Origin: CAYUXU01 sp964489695
GTDB taxonomy: Bacteria; Bacillota_I; Bacilli_A; Erysipelotrichales; Erysipelotrichaceae
Direction: 5' to 3'
DNA: 12,199 nucleotides
Assembly: GCA_964489695.1 (NCBI GenBank)
Contig: CAZAZP010000024.1
Span: 1 to 12,199, forward strand
This document shows, in pieces, positions 1 through 6,678 of this stretch. Position numbers and translations under genes: made by a program. Below the pieces are notes generated by a model. That model saw nothing but the letters and a program-made list of their open reading frames with translations. It made no database searches and was not told where the DNA came from. Each line of letters begins with the position of its first letter. The first letter of the stretch is position 1.

Positions 1-5
1 TTTTT

Positions 6-593
6 TTAAACTGCTAAACGACTAATTAATTGCTTAACTAAAGCTAATTGACTTTGGGTAGCTTTAATTAAGCGGTTATCTTTTTTCGTTTGCCGAATTT
101 TTAACGCTTGTTCAAAATAATTAAGTGCGGCTGAATAATCTTTTAAGACTAAATAACTTTTAGCTTGTTGCTGATAAATGAAATCTAAGATATCTTGATG
201 TTGGCCTGATTTAGCCCGCGCTTCAACCACGTTTAAAAGTTCTAAAGCTGCGCTGGGGTCAATTAGCCGTAAGGTTTCACTATAACGCAAATAAGCCATT
301 AATAATTCAATATCTTCTTCTGAATAAATATTACTTAAATAAGCTAAACACCACTTATAGTGTTGTTGCGATTGTTCTAAATAGTTTACTAATCGGTATA
401 AATAACCCAGCGTGAAATAGATTTGGTAACGTTCTTGATCATCTTCAATCAAAATACTTTCAACTTCTTCGATTAGCGAAAAAACGTTCATTTCATCCCA
501 AACTTTTTCTCGCAAATTGTCGGCTTGGTCATAATAAACTAAATTACGGGCATCTTGCACCAATTGTTTTAAATATTCTTGATCTCCGCGCAT
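6..593 (-). CDS. TPR-like helical repeat protein, cytoplasmic
   Basis: A complete 195-residue, acidic, all-helical protein with no signal peptide or membrane segment. Two stretches have the alternating small/aromatic pattern of tetratricopeptide repeats: residues about 55-87 (YFTLGYLYRL then YKWCLAYL) and about 133-168 (QQQAKSYLVLKDYSAALNYF then EQALKI). The second is a near-canonical TPR, with A, Y, A, F, A at the expected spacings. TPR proteins act as protein-protein scaffolds, so no catalytic role is proposed and the partner is unknown. The start at 593 is supported by GAGG five bases upstream. It lies 83 bases downstream of pepA on the same strand, but a plausible promoter in that gap suggests it can be transcribed alone. 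The TAA stop sits in a T-run at the window edge, possibly part of a shared terminator. Confident as a gene, moderately confident as TPR. Confidence 0.8.
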   Translation of the reverse strand: MRGDQEYLKQLVQDARNLVYYDQADNLREKVWDEMNVFSLIEEVESILIEDDQERYQIYFTLGYLYRLVNYLEQSQQHYKWCLAYLSNIYSEEDIELLMAYLRYSETLRLIDPSAALELLNVVEARAKSGQHQDILDFIYQQQAKSYLVLKDYSAALNYFEQALKIRQTKKDNRLIKATQSQLALVKQLISRLAV

Positions 594-616
594 GTTAACC
601 TCATTTCTGATTACTC

Positions 617-628
617 AACCAGCTGGTT
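617..628. repeat. 12-bp perfect palindrome between promoter and RBS of the TPR gene
   Basis: AACCAGCTGGTT is its own reverse complement. It lies between the predicted -10 and the ribosome binding site of the TPR gene, where an operator could sit. A related half, CCAGCTAAA on the minus strand, overlaps the predicted -35. No binding protein is known for it. Confidence 0.4.
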
Positions 629-633
629 TATTT

Positions 634-662
634 ATTTTATCATAACAAAGTTTAGCTGGAAA
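634..662 (-). promoter_or_regulatory. Predicted promoter of the TPR gene
   Basis: On the minus strand, TTTCCA (657-662) is followed by a 17-base spacer and TAAAAT (634-639), with a TG one base upstream of the -10 (TGATAAAAT, an extended -10). The -35 is weak. The position fits a short leader before the ATG at 593. Confidence 0.4.
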
Positions 663-676
663 ATATACCCCAACTA

Positions 677-2110
677 CTAGGGTTGAAAATAGTTGACTAA
701 TGTTTTTACCATCACACCCGTCGCTCCTTGGGGATTAATAGCGTTTTTATCATTGTTAACAATTGTTCCAGCGATATCAAGATGGAGCCAGGCTGATTTA
801 GCTGGTACAAACTCTTGTAAGAAACAAGCCGCGATACTAGCACCCCCACCAGCGCCTGGAACTGAATTGACTAAATCAGCGACTAAGCTATGTTTTAAAA
901 TTTGGGCATAATTAGGATAAAGCGGTAAACGCCAAATTAATTCATCCGCTTGGTTGGCAGCTGCGGCTATTTTGTTATATAACTTTTCATCATTAGCAAA
1001 CACTCCAGTAACTTGATCACCTAAAGCAATAAAACAAGCTCCTGTTAAAGTCGCTACGTCGATAATCTTATCAACTGGTAGTTTGGCGGTATAAGCCAAA
1101 GCATCCGCTAAAACAATTCGCCCTTCCGCATCAGTATTAGTTACTTCGACGGTTTTTCCATCTAACATTGTAATGACGTCATCACATTTATAACCCGCGC
1201 CACTAATCATATTTTCAGTGGTGGGAATAATTACATAAATATTAACTGGCAATTTAACTTCCGCAATATAAGCTAACGCCCCTAAAACTGTCGCTGCCCC
1301 ACTCATGTCACCTTTCATCTTGGTCATACTTTGGGCTGATTTTAAATTATATCCTCCAGTATCAAAAGTAATACCTTTACCAATTAAAGCGGTAAAAGGT
1401 TCATTAGGAATACCTTGATATTTAATCACGATTAAACGAGCTTCATATTGACTGCCTTGATTAACCGCTAAGATACCACCTGCACCAATTTCCGCAAGTT
1501 GTCGGTTATTAAAAACCTCAATCGCTAAATTATACTTGTTAGCTAAGTTAAGTGCATATTCAGCTAAGGTAAGTGGCGTTAAAAGGTTACCTGGTTGATT
1601 GCTTAAGGTTCGGGTCATATTGATGGCTTGATTAAGAGCGACAGCACGCTTGATGGTAGCTGATAAATCTGTCATCGATAGAAACTCGAAAGTTGGTTGA
1701 ACCTTGGCGTTTTGTTTAGCTTTGGGATACTGATAAAGTGTAGTACTACTTGCTTCGATAAATAAGCTGACTAATTCATTAATAGAAAACTGAGCAGTAA
1801 CGGCTGGTCTTAAATCAACCACTACTTTTAATTCGCTAATGGCTTTAGCCACTTGCGCAAAAGCAGCTTTCATTTTACTAATCGAAATTTCCGAACTATT
1901 ACCTAATCCTAAAAAGTAAATATAGTTAAATGGTAAACGACCAAAAGTATGAATTTTACTCAGTTGACCATTTTCTTTAGCTAAATCAGCATTTAAGTCA
2001 TAATCTAATAATTCTTTTAGTTCATCAGCCAAGGCGATATCCTGATAAACTGGATAAATAACCGGATAATTTGACTCTTTTAAACTTTTAAACTGGGCTT
2101 GGATATACAT
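677..2110 (-). CDS. pepA: Leucyl aminopeptidase, M17 family
   Basis: A 477-residue cytosolic metallo-aminopeptidase that removes N-terminal residues from peptides, the usual length for M17 enzymes. The N-terminal about 150 residues form the variable domain. The C-terminal catalytic domain carries all expected landmarks: SNQPGNLLTP near 170-179, GKGITFDTGG with metal ligands K245 and D250, K257, MKGDMSG with D268, and the family signature NTDAEGR at 325-331 supplying D327, E329 and catalytic R331. The fold ends with the typical GATG segment (463-466). The two-metal site therefore looks intact. The start at 2110 has a good AAAAGGAGT ribosome site about six bases upstream and an extended -10 promoter behind it. 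It is divergent from the DUF1836-DegV unit and followed by the TPR gene. M17 members can also bind DNA or act as Cys-Gly peptidases, but nothing here indicates that. Confidence 0.96.
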   Translation of the reverse strand: MYIQAQFKSLKESNYPVIYPVYQDIALADELKELLDYDLNADLAKENGQLSKIHTFGRLPFNYIYFLGLGNSSEISISKMKAAFAQVAKAISELKVVVDLRPAVTAQFSINELVSLFIEASSTTLYQYPKAKQNAKVQPTFEFLSMTDLSATIKRAVALNQAINMTRTLSNQPGNLLTPLTLAEYALNLANKYNLAIEVFNNRQLAEIGAGGILAVNQGSQYEARLIVIKYQGIPNEPFTALIGKGITFDTGGYNLKSAQSMTKMKGDMSGAATVLGALAYIAEVKLPVNIYVIIPTTENMISGAGYKCDDVITMLDGKTVEVTNTDAEGRIVLADALAYTAKLPVDKIIDVATLTGACFIALGDQVTGVFANDEKLYNKIAAAANQADELIWRLPLYPNYAQILKHSLVADLVNSVPGAGGGASIAACFLQEFVPAKSAWLHLDIAGTIVNNDKNAINPQGATGVMVKTLVNYFQP

Positions 2111-2133
2111 AAATTACTCCTTTTCATTTGAAA

Positions 2134-2145
2134 TAATTATAGCAT
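2134..2145 (-). promoter_or_regulatory. Extended -10 promoter of pepA
   Basis: The minus strand reads TGCTATAAT, with the -10 hexamer at 2136-2141 and TG at the extended position. No good -35 is visible 17 bases upstream, which is common for extended -10 promoters. The 12 bases 2134-2145 are an exact inverted copy of 2184-2195, the -10 region of the divergent gene. Confidence 0.6.
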
Positions 2146-2163
2146 AAGACAAAATAATTACAC

Positions 2164-2193
2164 TTGCATCTTTAATTTTACTAATGCTATAAT
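2164..2193 (+). promoter_or_regulatory. Promoter of the DUF1836-DegV unit
   Basis: TTGCAT (2164-2169), an 18-base spacer, then TATAAT (2188-2193) preceded by TG in the extended position. Transcription would start near 2199-2201, at the foot of a hairpin. Confidence 0.7.
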
Positions 2194-2195
2194 TA

Positions 2196-2216
2196 AACTA
2201 GTTTTATAAGCTAGTT
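2196..2216 (+). promoter_or_regulatory. Hairpin at the transcription start of the DUF1836 mRNA
   Basis: AACTAGTTT (2196-2204) pairs with AAGCTAGTT (2208-2216) over a three-base loop, nine pairs including one G-U wobble. No T-run follows, so it is not a terminator. The six outer bases on each side also form a DNA inverted repeat, so it may be a repressor site or a 5' mRNA-stabilising hairpin. Confidence 0.4.
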
Positions 2217-2227
2217 AAGGTAGTAAT

Positions 2228-2761
2228 ATGAACGACATCAACGCATCAATTAATAAAATAACCCAATTTAGTTTACCCAATTGGGAAGAATTACCCGCAA
2301 TTACATTATATCTTGATCAAGTCTTAGAGTACGTCAATGCCTATTTAATGCAATTATCAGTAGATAGCTCATTTAAAGATAAGATTATCACCTCAGCGAT
2401 GGTCAATAACTATGTTAAGCATCAAATTATCAGTGCTCCCAGTAAAAAACGCTATGGTAAAGAACAAATTGCGGATTTATTAATGATTGGAATTATTAAA
2501 CATGCTTTAAGTATTAATAATATTAAAAATTATCTTAAATACCTTAATTCAACCGCTGATAAAGCTACGATTTATACAAATTTCATTGAAGAGTTTCAGT
2601 TAGCCCTAAAACAGCTAACTAAACAATGTGAAATTAGCGATTCAACAGCTAAAATTGAATTCCAACAAGTTGGAACCCTACCCTTGCGCTTAGCAACTTC
2701 CGCTGTAACTAATAAGCTGATGGCGGAATATTTGCTTAACCAAACAATTTTATCCAAATAA
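2228..2761 (+). CDS. DUF1836-domain protein, putative regulator
   Basis: A 177-residue soluble protein matching the DUF1836 pattern from memory: SLPNWEELPAITLYLDQV at residues 15-32, then the conserved core MVNNYVKHQ at 58-66 followed by I-SAPSKKRYGKEQIADLL (about 68-85). This basic, helical core resembles the helix-turn-helix of MerR-like or Xre-like regulators, so DNA binding is plausible, but the family has no established function that I know of. The C-terminal half (about 110-177) is helical and variable. The start at 2228 has AAGG seven bases upstream and a strong promoter. The next gene, a DegV protein, begins 16 bases downstream with its own perfect ribosome site, so the two form one transcription unit. 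If it is a regulator, the palindromic hairpin at its own transcription start is an obvious candidate autoregulatory site (inference). Confidence 0.82.
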   Translation: MNDINASINKITQFSLPNWEELPAITLYLDQVLEYVNAYLMQLSVDSSFKDKIITSAMVNNYVKHQIISAPSKKRYGKEQIADLLMIGIIKHALSINNIKNYLKYLNSTADKATIYTNFIEEFQLALKQLTKQCEISDSTAKIEFQQVGTLPLRLATSAVTNKLMAEYLLNQTILSK

Positions 2762-2777
2762 TTAAGGAGGGCTAATC

Positions 2778-3644
2778 ATGCCAGAAAAAATTGCGATTGT
2801 GACGGATTCAGGTTCAGATATTAACCTAGATTTTGTCAAAGACTTACCAATCTTCAAGTTGCCTTTACGAGTAATTGTTGATGGTAAAGAATCAAATGAC
2901 TTGGAGGTTTCTAATCGAGCTATTTTTGAAGCGATGAAAACTCAAAAAGTCACGACATCTTTACCTAGTCCGGAAGAAATTGAGCAACTTTTTATTAAAC
3001 TAAAACAAACTGGTTATACGCATGTGATTGCTTTATGCATTTCTTCTGGCTTAAGCGGAACTTATAATACGCTAAAACTATTGGCTGAAGATTTTACGGA
3101 TTTAAAAATTACCGTAATTGATACCAAAAATATCAGTATTGCAAGTGGTTTTAGTGCAATTGAAGCCGCAGAAATGGTAATGGATGGAGTACCATATGAT
3201 CAGATTATTGAACATATTTACGCTACCTTTGAAAATAAGCGCGTTTTCTTTACCGTTGGTTCGTTAGAATATTTACGCCAAGGTGGCCGAATTGGCTTAG
3301 TGGCTGGTACCGTGGCTGATATGTTACAAATTAAACCAATTATTTCTTGTAATAGTGAAGGAATCTATTACACCGTGCAAAAAACACGGGGTTATCGAAA
3401 AAGTATCCAACTTATGTTAAATCTGGCGAAAGATTTTGTTGGTACAACTCCCGATTTTGATGTTGTTTTACTAAATGCTCAAAGCGAACAAGATTTCAAT
3501 CTCATCGCGGCAGACTTTCAAGCCATGTTTCCCCAAGTTAAAAATATTCCGGTAACCGAAATTACTCCCGCACTAGCGATCCATACTGGACCAGAAGCGG
3601 TTGGTATTGCGATTAACTTAAGACCTAAAAAAACTGTTGAGTAA
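2778..3644 (+). CDS. DegV-family fatty-acid-binding protein
   Basis: A 288-residue protein of the usual DegV (EDD-fold) length. Diagnostic segments are VTDSGSD at residues 8-14, TTSLPSP at 59-65, SSGLSGTYN at 89-97, the GSLEYLRQGGRIG block at 161-173 and LQIKPII at 183-189. Family members bind one long-chain fatty acid between the two lobes. In Bacillota with a fatty acid kinase, FakB-type members present the acid to FakA for phosphorylation and entry into phospholipid synthesis. The TSLPSP and SSGLSGTYN loops that contact the carboxylate in such proteins are present, so a FakB role is plausible, but no fakA is in the window. The AAGGAGG ribosome site lies seven bases before the ATG. The TAA stop forms the loop of a bidirectional terminator. 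Confidence 0.93.
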   Translation: MPEKIAIVTDSGSDINLDFVKDLPIFKLPLRVIVDGKESNDLEVSNRAIFEAMKTQKVTTSLPSPEEIEQLFIKLKQTGYTHVIALCISSGLSGTYNTLKLLAEDFTDLKITVIDTKNISIASGFSAIEAAEMVMDGVPYDQIIEHIYATFENKRVFFTVGSLEYLRQGGRIGLVAGTVADMLQIKPIISCNSEGIYYTVQKTRGYRKSIQLMLNLAKDFVGTTPDFDVVLLNAQSEQDFNLIAADFQAMFPQVKNIPVTEITPALAIHTGPEAVGIAINLRPKKTVE

Positions 3645-3657
3645 CTCAACAGTTTTT
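3629..3657. terminator. Bidirectional terminator between DegV and SIMPL genes
   Basis: A perfect 13-bp stem (3629-3641 with 3645-3657) with a three-base TAA loop, which is the DegV stop codon. The stem starts with five As and ends with five Ts, so it can terminate transcription from both sides. The T-run also provides the TAA stop of the opposing SIMPL gene at 3656-3658. Confidence 0.88.
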
Positions 3658-4297
3658 AAATGATTTCCCAAACGAAACTAGCCGATTCTTTAAGCTCAAT
3701 GTTTTCCGGATTAAAATCAAAAGCATAAGCACTCATCATCCGCGGACTGGCAGCTAAGCTTGAATTTGAACTAAATGATAATTCAACCCAACTATAATCA
3801 ATTTCTAATAATTGACCAACTTTGACCGCTAGGCTTGCACAAAGTGTTTCAGCTTTATTTAAGGCATCTAAAGTAGCTAATTTTAATAATTTCGTTTGAT
3901 GATTTTCAGGATTACTTACCGAAAAGTTTAAATTGACTTCTGGATTAACTGAAGTCTGAGCTAAAGCACTAATGAGTTGACTGATTAAAACATTATCAAG
4001 CGGAAATTTTAATTTGAGATCTTGATAGATACGATAACCAGTAAACGCCTTTTTATAGACCCCTTTTTCTTCATAGCGATCATATTCCATGCTTAGTTTC
4101 ATTTCCATGGTCTTAATTTCTTCAGCTTTAAAACCACAACTTAAAATGGCGGTTTTAATTTCATTAAAATTTTGTTCGTGTTGCGCAATTGCCGCTGGAT
4201 ATTCTGGTTGTAAAGCGGTTAATTGTAAACTTAATACTGCTAAATCCGGAGCAAGGCTTAATTGCCCTGTTCCTTTAATTTTGATTGTTCGATTCAT
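3656..4297 (-). CDS. SIMPL (DUF541) domain protein
   Basis: A 213-residue protein consisting of one SIMPL/DUF541 domain. The N-terminus has the typical strand pattern with GTGQLSLAPDLAVLSL at residues 9-24, the G-x-G...PD...v signature of the family. It continues with the heptad-like helix at about 33-55 and the conserved SxNPE segment in the C-terminal half. Related proteins (E. coli YggE and BP26) form oligomers and have been linked to oxidative-stress tolerance, but the biochemical role is unresolved. Unlike YggE there is no signal peptide here, so this copy should be cytoplasmic. It is the last gene of the sda-deoC operon: only 12 bases separate it from deoC, with an AAAGGG ribosome site in that gap. 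Its stop lies in the T-run of the shared terminator. Its link to serine or deoxyribose catabolism is unclear. Confidence 0.85.
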   Translation of the reverse strand: MNRTIKIKGTGQLSLAPDLAVLSLQLTALQPEYPAAIAQHEQNFNEIKTAILSCGFKAEEIKTMEMKLSMEYDRYEEKGVYKKAFTGYRIYQDLKLKFPLDNVLISQLISALAQTSVNPEVNLNFSVSNPENHQTKLLKLATLDALNKAETLCASLAVKVGQLLEIDYSWVELSFSSNSSLAASPRMMSAYAFDFNPENIELKESASFVWEII

Positions 4298-4309
4298 TTA
4301 CTGCCCTTT

Positions 4310-4993
4310 CTAACGATAGCCCATCGCTTTCGCTTCTTGCATAATTTTGACCGAAGCACTAGTCCCAATCCGACTCGCTCCGGCGTTTAGCATGGCTAGC
4401 ATCGTGGTCAAATCACGAATACCACCAGCTGCTTTAACTTTAACTTTCGCCCCAACAGTTTCTGCCATTAATTTAACATCTTCCACCGTTGCCCCACCAG
4501 TGCCAAAACCAGTCGAAGTTTTAATAAAATCTGGTTTGACCATCCGAGCAATCGTAGCTAGTTGCTTAATTTCAGCCTTAGTTAAGTAACAATTTTCAAA
4601 AATCACCTTACTAGTTACTTGATGAGTTCGACATAATGCTACTATTTCCTGCATTTCTTTTTCGATATAAGCAAAGTCTTGTTCTTTAACCGCAGTTAAA
4701 TTTATAACATAATCAATCTCATTTGCCCCAGCTTTGATGGCTTCACTGGCTTCAAATAGTTTGACGGCTAAAGTTGTCTGGCCTAAAGGAAAGCCAATGG
4801 CTGCTCCGACCGCCACGTTGCTATCTGCTAATAATTTCGCTGCTGGTGCAGTTTGACCAGAATTAATCGCCACCATTTTAAAGCCGTAAGTTGTTGCTTC
4901 TTCACAGAGTTGTTTTAACTCCGAAAGTGAGATGGCCGCTTTTAAATTGGTATGATCAATACATTGCGCTAGCTCAGCTAAAGATAAAGTCAT
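4310..4993 (-). CDS. deoC: Deoxyribose-phosphate aldolase
   Basis: A 227-residue class I aldolase that cleaves 2-deoxyribose-5-phosphate to glyceraldehyde-3-phosphate and acetaldehyde, the last step of deoxynucleoside salvage for carbon. The TIM-barrel active site is visible: D94 in NEIDYVINL, the Schiff-base lysine K158 in FIKTSTGF, and the proton-relay lysine K187 in KVKAAGGIRD, with phosphate-binding GIRD and IGTSAS segments. Length is normal for the bacterial short form. The strand-2 region reads VAINSGQTAPA where many homologs have VCVNP, so the nonessential cysteine seen at this point in E. coli is absent. Its ATG overlaps the TGA of sdaAA in an ATGA (4990-4993), and AAGGAGG lies eight bases upstream, so translation is probably coupled. 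No phosphopentomutase or nucleoside phosphorylase gene lies nearby, so pairing with serine dehydratase is unusual. Confidence 0.95.
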   Translation of the reverse strand: MTLSLAELAQCIDHTNLKAAISLSELKQLCEEATTYGFKMVAINSGQTAPAAKLLADSNVAVGAAIGFPLGQTTLAVKLFEASEAIKAGANEIDYVINLTAVKEQDFAYIEKEMQEIVALCRTHQVTSKVIFENCYLTKAEIKQLATIARMVKPDFIKTSTGFGTGGATVEDVKLMAETVGAKVKVKAAGGIRDLTTMLAMLNAGASRIGTSASVKIMQEAKAMGYR

Positions 4994-5871
4994 TCTGTTT
5001 TCCTCCTTAAATGCTGTAATTGTTTTTCGATGGCTAAAGCAGTTTTAGTTTTCGCTAAACCCCCTTGAGCTGTTTCTTTATATTTCTGGTCTAAATTTTC
5101 CCCAATCTCGGCCATGGCTAAAATAACTTCATCAGCGGGGATGACGCTTTTAACACCAGCTAACGCCATATCAGCCATTGTGATGGCTAAGGAAGCCCCT
5201 AAAGCGTTGCGCTTAATACAAGGCACTTCGACTAATCCCGCCACTGGATCACAAACTAGACCTAAGAGATTTTTAAGCGTCATCGCAAAGGCTTCAGCAC
5301 ATACCGCTGTTGAACCACCAAAATAATCAACCACGGCGGCACTCGCCATCGCACTGGCACTACCAATTTCAGCTTGACAGCCACCAGCTGCTCCACTAAT
5401 GGAAGCTTGATTAGCGGTGATTAAACCAAAGATACCCGCCACAAATAAAAAACGTAACTGGGCTAAACGGGATAAGTGATAATGTTCAACTAACGCCATT
5501 AAAACACCTGGTACAACACCAGCACTACCAGCAGTTGGGGTCGCGCATATTATTCCCATCGCCGCATTAACTTCATTGACTGCGACCGCGTTGCGTACTG
5601 CACTGGCAATTAAAGCACCACTTAAAGGTTGGTTGGTTTGGCTATATTCATTCATTAGTCGGCCAGCTTGCCCCGTTAAGCCGGTCGTAGAATCAATTCC
5701 CGCGAGTCCCGTTTGGACACTGGCTTCCATCACACTTAACTGTTGGTCCATTTTTTCCCACATTTCTGAGCGCGTTAATTGATTGTGTTTCTCTTCATAA
5801 ACTAAAATAGCTTCTAATAAATCACCAGTGGTCTCAGCTAACTGGATTAAATCATTAATTGTCTTGATCAT
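4990..5871 (-). CDS. sdaAA: L-serine dehydratase, iron-sulfur, alpha subunit
   Basis: A 293-residue catalytic subunit of the oxygen-sensitive [4Fe-4S] L-serine dehydratase, which converts serine to pyruvate and ammonia. The cluster cysteines can be assigned as C165 (AAGGCQAEIGSASAMAS), C207 (LVCDPV) and C218 (VPCIKRN). Their 42- and 11-residue spacings match those I recall for the structurally characterised two-domain enzyme. Other family blocks are GIICATPTAGSAGVVPG near 106-122, and EMWEKM with the following helix near 36-50. The protein ends in a basic tail (LRRKTE). It overlaps the 3' end of sdaAB by 17 bases and the start of deoC by four, placing it in the middle of a coupled operon. The ribosome site (AAAGGAA) is within sdaAB. 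Substrate specificity for serine is standard for this pair. Confidence 0.96.
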   Translation of the reverse strand: MIKTINDLIQLAETTGDLLEAILVYEEKHNQLTRSEMWEKMDQQLSVMEASVQTGLAGIDSTTGLTGQAGRLMNEYSQTNQPLSGALIASAVRNAVAVNEVNAAMGIICATPTAGSAGVVPGVLMALVEHYHLSRLAQLRFLFVAGIFGLITANQASISGAAGGCQAEIGSASAMASAAVVDYFGGSTAVCAEAFAMTLKNLLGLVCDPVAGLVEVPCIKRNALGASLAITMADMALAGVKSVIPADEVILAMAEIGENLDQKYKETAQGGLAKTKTALAIEKQLQHLRRKTE

Positions 5872-6553
5872 CTTTAGTTTCCTTTAAATCGATAACTATT
5901 ACCTCGTTAATCCCCGTAATCATTTTCAATTTTGCACTAATTGGTCGGACTTCACAATTATCCACTTCAATTAACATCATCGCTAACGCTCCTTTAGCTT
6001 CGCGTCGAACTTTCATCGTAGCGATATTAATCTCCGCCTCATTTAGAACCCGACTCACTTGATAAATCATACCTGGCCGATCTTGATGAGTAATCACTAT
6101 CGTAATTAGATCAGCACTAATATCGGTCGTAATTTGATCAATCTTAGTAATTAAAGCTTTTCCGCCTCCAATTGAGACACCCGTAATTTTCATTTGTTTT
6201 TCTGGATGCTTTAAAATCAATTTCACGGTATTGGGATTAGCTGTTTTAGTGGCTGCATCCGGATAAAAGTTAATTATTAAATGCTGTTTTTTAGCTAATA
6301 ATAAAGACCGCCGTAAGGCTGGATCAGCTGGTTGCAGATTAAGCAAGCCACCTACTAGTGCAATATCAGTCCCGTGCCCTTGATAAGTCTCCGCAAAGGA
6401 TCCGTACAGGTGAATATCCACCGCCTTAGGTGGTAATTGAAAAATCGCTCGAGCCATTAAACCAATTTTTACTACTCCAGCGGTATGTGAACTACTAGGA
6501 CCGACCATTACTGGCCCGATAATATCAAAGACCGAATGATATTGTTGTTCCAT
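5855..6553 (-). CDS. sdaAB: L-serine dehydratase, iron-sulfur, beta subunit
   Basis: A 232-residue partner of SdaAA. The N-terminal domain holds the hallmark GPSSSHTAG at residues 18-26 and YGSFAETYQGHGTD at 50-63, the serine-binding face. The C-terminal domain from about 149 is an ACT domain (ITIVITHQDRPGMIYQV, then AEINIATMKVRRE). ACT domains often bind amino acids; in serine dehydratases the role is thought regulatory. The beta-then-alpha gene order and the split into two polypeptides are typical of Bacillota. It is first in the operon, with AAAGGAG four to eight bases before the ATG and an extended -10 promoter upstream. The protein has an acidic tail (ETKDDQDN) whose coding bases overlap the start of sdaAA. 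Confidence 0.96.
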   Translation of the reverse strand: MEQQYHSVFDIIGPVMVGPSSSHTAGVVKIGLMARAIFQLPPKAVDIHLYGSFAETYQGHGTDIALVGGLLNLQPADPALRRSLLLAKKQHLIINFYPDAATKTANPNTVKLILKHPEKQMKITGVSIGGGKALITKIDQITTDISADLITIVITHQDRPGMIYQVSRVLNEAEINIATMKVRREAKGALAMMLIEVDNCEVRPISAKLKMITGINEVIVIDLKETKDDQDN

Positions 6554-6575
6554 CAGCTACTCCTTTAATAGTTGT

Positions 6576-6584
6576 ATTATACCA
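6576..6584 (-). promoter_or_regulatory. Extended -10 promoter of the sda-deoC operon
   Basis: The minus strand reads TGGTATAAT (-10 hexamer 6576-6581), with about 20 bases to the ATG. No convincing -35 is seen at the usual distance, as expected for an extended -10 type. Confidence 0.6.
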
Positions 6585-6623
6585 TTTATTTATTTTATAA
6601 CATGCCAATTTAGCTGTTGCTCT

Positions 6624-6651
6624 TTGTTTCTGTTTTATAGACTGCTATAAT
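6624..6651 (+). promoter_or_regulatory. Promoter of the ferredoxin-NADP reductase gene
   Basis: TTGTTT (6624-6629), a 16-base spacer and TATAAT (6646-6651), with TG in the extended position (TGCTATAAT). The ribosome site that follows is weak (AAAGAG about seven bases before the ATG). Confidence 0.65.
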
Positions 6652-6678
6652 GAATTATATTTAGAAAAGAGTAACTAG

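Noticed and set aside
664..685. A possible second CsoR-like site, TATACCCC followed by AGGG near the end of pepA
   Set aside because: The halves are unequal, seven bases apart and not palindromic beyond a few bases; part of it is pepA coding sequence.
4089..5782. Several plus-strand open frames of 68-80 codons within the SIMPL, deoC and sdaAA genes
   Set aside because: They are antisense shadows of well-conserved genes, without ribosome sites or recognisable products.
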